A program made the position numbers and the translations under genes. 7,179 nucleotides of DNA from an uncultured Rhodopirellula sp. (GTDB lineage Bacteria > Planctomycetota > Planctomycetia > Pirellulales > Pirellulaceae). The notes under the pieces were generated by a model. It saw nothing but the letters and a program-made list of their open reading frames with translations, did not search any database and was not told the DNA's origin. Where the stretch lies: NCBI GenBank assembly GCA_913061385.1, contig CAJXTM010000171.1:1-7179 (forward strand), written 5' to 3'. Shown here piece after piece: positions 4,729-7,179 of this stretch (position 1 is the stretch's first letter; each line of letters begins with the position of its first letter).

Positions 4729-6933
4729 ATGTTGCGTTTTCTTTTTGTGCGGCCTGTCGTCTTGGTCATGAGTTTCTGTTTTCTCTTGGCCTTTGGGACT
4801 CCGGTTCGAGGAGAGGGGAACCAGCCGAATATCCTGTTTGTCTTTTCTGATGATCACGCACCCCAAGCCATTGGCGCTTATGGTTCAAAAATCAATGAGA
4901 CGCCCAATCTCGATCGGATTGCGAGGGAAGGTGCGATCTTTCAAAATTCATTTTGTGCAAATTCAATTTGCGGTCCATCTCGTGCCTGCATTTTGACCGG
5001 TAAACATAGCCACAAGAATGGGTTTCTTCGAAATGGCAACCGATTTGATGGTACACAGACGACCTTTCCAAAGTTAATGCAGGATGCTGGCTACCAAACC
5101 GCAGTGATTGGCAAGTGGCACCTATCCAGTAATCCAACAGGATTCAATCATTGGGAAGTGTTGCCCGGGCAGGGGAGTTATTACAACCCGGATCTAATCC
5201 AAATGAACGGTCAAAAGAAACGGTACGAGGGGTACTGCACAGATATCATCACTGAAAATGCCTTGAACTGGTTGAAGGAGGGGCGTGATCCCGACAAGCC
5301 TTTTATGTTGATGTGCCAGCACAAAGCACCGCATCGAAACTGGTCGCCGCCGCCTCGCCATTTTTCTCTTTACAAGGGAATTGATGTACCAGAGCCGGAA
5401 ACACTCTTCGATGATTATGCGGGACGTAGCAAATTGCTTCGGGAAAATGAAATGTCTCTGAAAGATCATTTCTTTTGGGGGCATGACATGAAGTTCCATG
5501 GTGAGAGTCAGTACCCAGACCAATTTCGTCCGGGACTCGCCAACGGTGAGTACCGTCGCATGACAGACGCTCAAAAGGCAGAATGGGATGCAGCGTATCA
5601 GCCGGAAAATGAAAAGTTCCTGCAGGAAATGAAAGCAGGAAAAATGAGTGACAAAGATGTCATTCGATGGAAGTATCAGCGATACATCAAAGACTACCTG
5701 AGATGCATTCAGGCTGTGGATGATGGTGTAGGGGCCATGCTTGAGTATCTTGATGAATCAGGTTTAGCAGATAATACCATTGTGATTTATAGCTCTGATC
5801 AGGGGTTTTATTTAGGTGAGCATGGGTGGTACGACAAACGCTGGATGTTCGAGGAATCGCTAAAAATGCCTTTCCTGATACGGTGGCCGGGCGTGATCGA
5901 AGCCGGAGTCGATGCCAAAGCATTGATTCAGAATATTGACTACGGTCCAACCTTTCTTGAAGTTGCCGGTGCTGAGGTTCCCCAAGAGATGCAGGGACGC
6001 AGCATGGTTTCGATGTTGAAAGATCAGGGGCAGCCATCTGCGTCTTGGCGTGATGCGATCTATTACGCGTATTACGAAAATGCAGCTGTGCACAATGTGC
6101 CCGTTCATGATGGTGTTCGTACTGATCGGTACAAGTTGATGTTCTTTCCGCGAACACGTGAATGGAATTTATTTGACCTTGAAAAAGATCCGCAAGAACT
6201 GGTGAGCTTGCATGCAGATCCCAGTTACGTTTCGGTTTTGGCTGGAATGCAAAAACGATATCGGGATTTGCGGCAGTTCTATGAGGTCAACTCAGCTGTT
6301 CTGCCGGCGACCAGAGGAGACGAGCAACGTTGGCGAGAACGGGATAAAACTCTGACGATGAATGCCAAGAAGGGTGATGTCGACTTGGCATTCATTGGCG
6401 ACTCGATTACTCAAGGCTGGGAGGGGCGTGGGAAGGGTGTTTGGGCGAAATACTACGGAGATCGCAAGGCAATTAATCTGGGGATCGGTGGTGATAGAAC
6501 TGAACATGTCATTTGGCGTCTGACGCACGGTAACCTTGGCAAAATCCGTCCCAAAGTTGCCGTGTTGATGATCGGAACCAACAATACCGGGCACTTTGAT
6601 CAAGATCCTGCGCAGGTCGCTGCGGGCGTCAAGCGCATTCTCGAAATTTTGGAGCAGCGTTTGCCAGAGACCAAGGTTGTATTGCATGGGATTTTTCCTC
6701 GAGGTGCCGACTCGCTGGATGTCAAACGGCTAAACAACATTGCGATCAACCAAAAGATTCGCAGGCTTGCTGACGGAGAACGGGTGCATTACATGGAAAT
6801 TGGCGATCAGTTTCTTGAGCCGGATGGGACCATCAGTCGTGAAATCATGCCCGATTTGCTGCATCTCAGCGATAAGGGTTACGAGCGTTGGGCCCAGACG
6901 CTCGAACCGAAGTTGTCAGAACTTGGGCTTTGA
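4729..6933 (+). CDS. Secreted type I sulfatase fused to a C-terminal SGNH/GDSL esterase
   Basis: The product has 734 residues. Residues 1-28 form a signal peptide: basic start, hydrophobic core VLVMSFCFLLAF, and a likely cut near PVRG-EG. The sulfatase domain (about 33-440) has metal ligands Asp41-Asp42 in FSDDHA, the formylglycine motif Cys81-Gly-Pro-Ser-Arg85, GKWHL (128-132) and SSDQGFYLGEHG (355-366). RYKLMFFPRTREWNLFDLEKDPQEL (467-491) belongs to the usual C-terminal sulfatase subdomain. The style resembles planctomycete mucin-desulfating/GlcNAc-6-sulfatase homologues, but substrate is unproven. Residues about 550-734 are an SGNH hydrolase like PAF-acetylhydrolase 1B: GDSIT with Ser559, GIGGDRT (585-591), GTNN (616-619), and Asp709/His712 in DLLHLS. 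A sulfatase alone would end near 520. Both catalytic sets are intact, suggesting an exported desulfating and de-esterifying glycan enzyme. Formylglycine maturation needs a factor not in this window. Confidence 0.94.
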   Translation: MLRFLFVRPVVLVMSFCFLLAFGTPVRGEGNQPNILFVFSDDHAPQAIGAYGSKINETPNLDRIAREGAIFQNSFCANSICGPSRACILTGKHSHKNGFLRNGNRFDGTQTTFPKLMQDAGYQTAVIGKWHLSSNPTGFNHWEVLPGQGSYYNPDLIQMNGQKKRYEGYCTDIITENALNWLKEGRDPDKPFMLMCQHKAPHRNWSPPPRHFSLYKGIDVPEPETLFDDYAGRSKLLRENEMSLKDHFFWGHDMKFHGESQYPDQFRPGLANGEYRRMTDAQKAEWDAAYQPENEKFLQEMKAGKMSDKDVIRWKYQRYIKDYLRCIQAVDDGVGAMLEYLDESGLADNTIVIYSSDQGFYLGEHGWYDKRWMFEESLKMPFLIRWPGVIEAGVDAKALIQNIDYGPTFLEVAGAEVPQEMQGRSMVSMLKDQGQPSASWRDAIYYAYYENAAVHNVPVHDGVRTDRYKLMFFPRTREWNLFDLEKDPQELVSLHADPSYVSVLAGMQKRYRDLRQFYEVNSAVLPATRGDEQRWRERDKTLTMNAKKGDVDLAFIGDSITQGWEGRGKGVWAKYYGDRKAINLGIGGDRTEHVIWRLTHGNLGKIRPKVAVLMIGTNNTGHFDQDPAQVAAGVKRILEILEQRLPETKVVLHGIFPRGADSLDVKRLNNIAINQKIRRLADGERVHYMEIGDQFLEPDGTISREIMPDLLHLSDKGYERWAQTLEPKLSELGL

Positions 6934-6947
6934 TGCCAGTGCTGAAT

Positions 6948-6973
6948 CGCCAGTCGTCATGGAATGACTGGCG
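6948..6973 (+). terminator. Hairpin after the sulfatase-esterase gene
   Basis: CGCCAGTC (6948-6955) pairs perfectly with GACTGGCG (6966-6973) over a 10-nt loop, starting 15 nt past the stop codon. The GC-rich stem is typical of a terminator, but only a weak tract, TATCCTGTCT, follows. It may be an inefficient terminator or a 3'-end protecting hairpin. Confidence 0.55.
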
Positions 6974-7030
6974 TATCCTGTCTACATATCGATGCATTGC
7001 TGGATTGTCAGCCTTGTACATTGTAAAGCT

Positions 7031-7047
7031 AGAAGAATTGTTCTTCT
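7031..7047. promoter_or_regulatory. Perfect 7-bp palindrome upstream of the SDR-like gene
   Basis: AGAAGAA (7031-7037) and TTCTTCT (7041-7047) are exact inverted arms around TTG. The site lies 36 nt before the next start codon, where an operator could sit. The AT-rich stem makes a transcription terminator less likely. No regulator is assigned. Confidence 0.3.
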
Positions 7048-7072
7048 TGTGTCGTTAACGGCAGTTCAGGGT

Positions 7073-7078
7073 AGGGGA
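7073..7078 (+). promoter_or_regulatory. Ribosome binding site of the truncated SDR-like gene
   Basis: AGGGGA is followed by a 5-nt spacer and ATG 7084. This strong Shine-Dalgarno is the main evidence that the short open stretch before the adapter is a real gene start. Confidence 0.65.
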
Positions 7079-7083
7079 TCGAG

Positions 7084-7130
7084 ATGGGGATAAGACAAAT
7101 CGTCGTGGTCGGTGGGAGTCACGGTATCGG
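7084..7130 (+). CDS. 5' end of a Rossmann-fold (SDR-like) oxidoreductase gene, truncated
   Basis: Only 15 complete codons and two bases of the next are present before the adapter. They encode MGIRQIVVVGGSHGI, followed by a residue that is glycine whatever base follows. A hydrophobic first beta strand leads into GGSHGIG, which fits the N-terminal GxxxGxG dinucleotide-binding turn of short-chain dehydrogenases/reductases. A strong ribosome binding site precedes it. Too little remains to name a substrate, and other Rossmann or flavin-binding proteins with a GGSxGxG turn are possible. It lies downstream of the sulfatase-esterase gene beyond a hairpin, so it may be a separate transcription unit. 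Confidence 0.6.
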
Positions 7131-7179
7131 CTGTCTCTTATACACATCTGACGCTGCCGACGACTCCTTACGTGTAGAT
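7131..7179 (-). other. Illumina Nextera i5 adapter, inverted copy (artificial sequence)
   Basis: This is the exact reverse complement of bases 1-49, beginning with CTGTCTCTTATACACATCT (7131-7149). The same i5 adapter and the same index sit at both ends, where a standard library molecule would carry i5 at one end and i7 at the other. That points to a fragment tagmented with a single adapter type and read end to end. The reading frame of the last gene is cut here by library construction. Confidence 0.98.

Noticed and set aside
50..7130. tRNA or rRNA genes
   Set aside because: No T-loop consensus (GGTTCGANTCC) or rRNA signature was found in the spacers on either strand by eye.
1..7179. Tn5-type composite transposon with mosaic ends
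   Set aside because: The mosaic ends are flanked outward by the Read 1 overhang, index and P5 primer, and there is no transposase gene inside.

Overview
This is a 7.2 kb bacterial fragment bounded at both ends by sequencing-library adapter. Bases 1-49 and 7131-7179 are the same Illumina Nextera i5 adapter in opposite orientation, so native DNA runs only from about 50 to 7130 and the apparent 49-bp terminal inverted repeat is artificial. Gene content suggests a Planctomycetota-like marine or aquatic heterotroph. The clues are a secreted Cys-type (formylglycine) sulfatase fused to an SGNH esterase, a CsrA with the N-terminus I associate with planctomycetes, long structured intergenic spacers and roughly balanced base composition. 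This assignment is inference from protein style, not a database match.

Left block (50-1489): the 3' end of an unrecognised + strand gene (52-192) lies 3 nt upstream of surE (196-927), a survival-protein 5'/3'-nucleotidase. surE converges on csrA (minus, 1256-1489). The 328-nt gap between them holds a nested inverted repeat (995-1073). csrA has a good Shine-Dalgarno that doubles as a near-consensus CsrA binding site, and a sigma54-like -24/-12 element 46 nt upstream of its start.

Middle block (1490-3674): the 523-nt spacer between csrA and mtnA carries what looks like an unannotated small RNA on the + strand. It consists of a long imperfect hairpin (1682-1780, about 29 base pairs) followed at once by a canonical intrinsic terminator (1784-1813), with no protein gene to terminate. 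mtnA (minus, 2013-3041) encodes methylthioribose-1-phosphate isomerase of methionine salvage. The 633-nt divergent spacer between mtnA and the next + gene holds a chain of inverted repeats and three tandem 18-bp repeats shortly before the downstream start codon.

Right block (3675-7130): a class II-type histone-deacetylase-family amidohydrolase (3675-4613) is followed 115 nt later by a 734-residue exported protein (4729-6933) that joins a type I sulfatase to a C-terminal SGNH/GDSL esterase. This reads as a glycan desulfation-plus-deacylation enzyme, perhaps co-transcribed with the deacetylase homologue. A hairpin follows its stop codon. The first 15 complete codons of a Rossmann-fold (SDR-like) gene with its own ribosome binding site then run into the right adapter.

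The strongest candidates for something undescribed are the small RNA beside csrA and the sulfatase-esterase fusion. The tandem 18-bp repeats and the csrA leader come next. No defence system, phage, insertion sequence, CRISPR array, tRNA or rRNA is visible.
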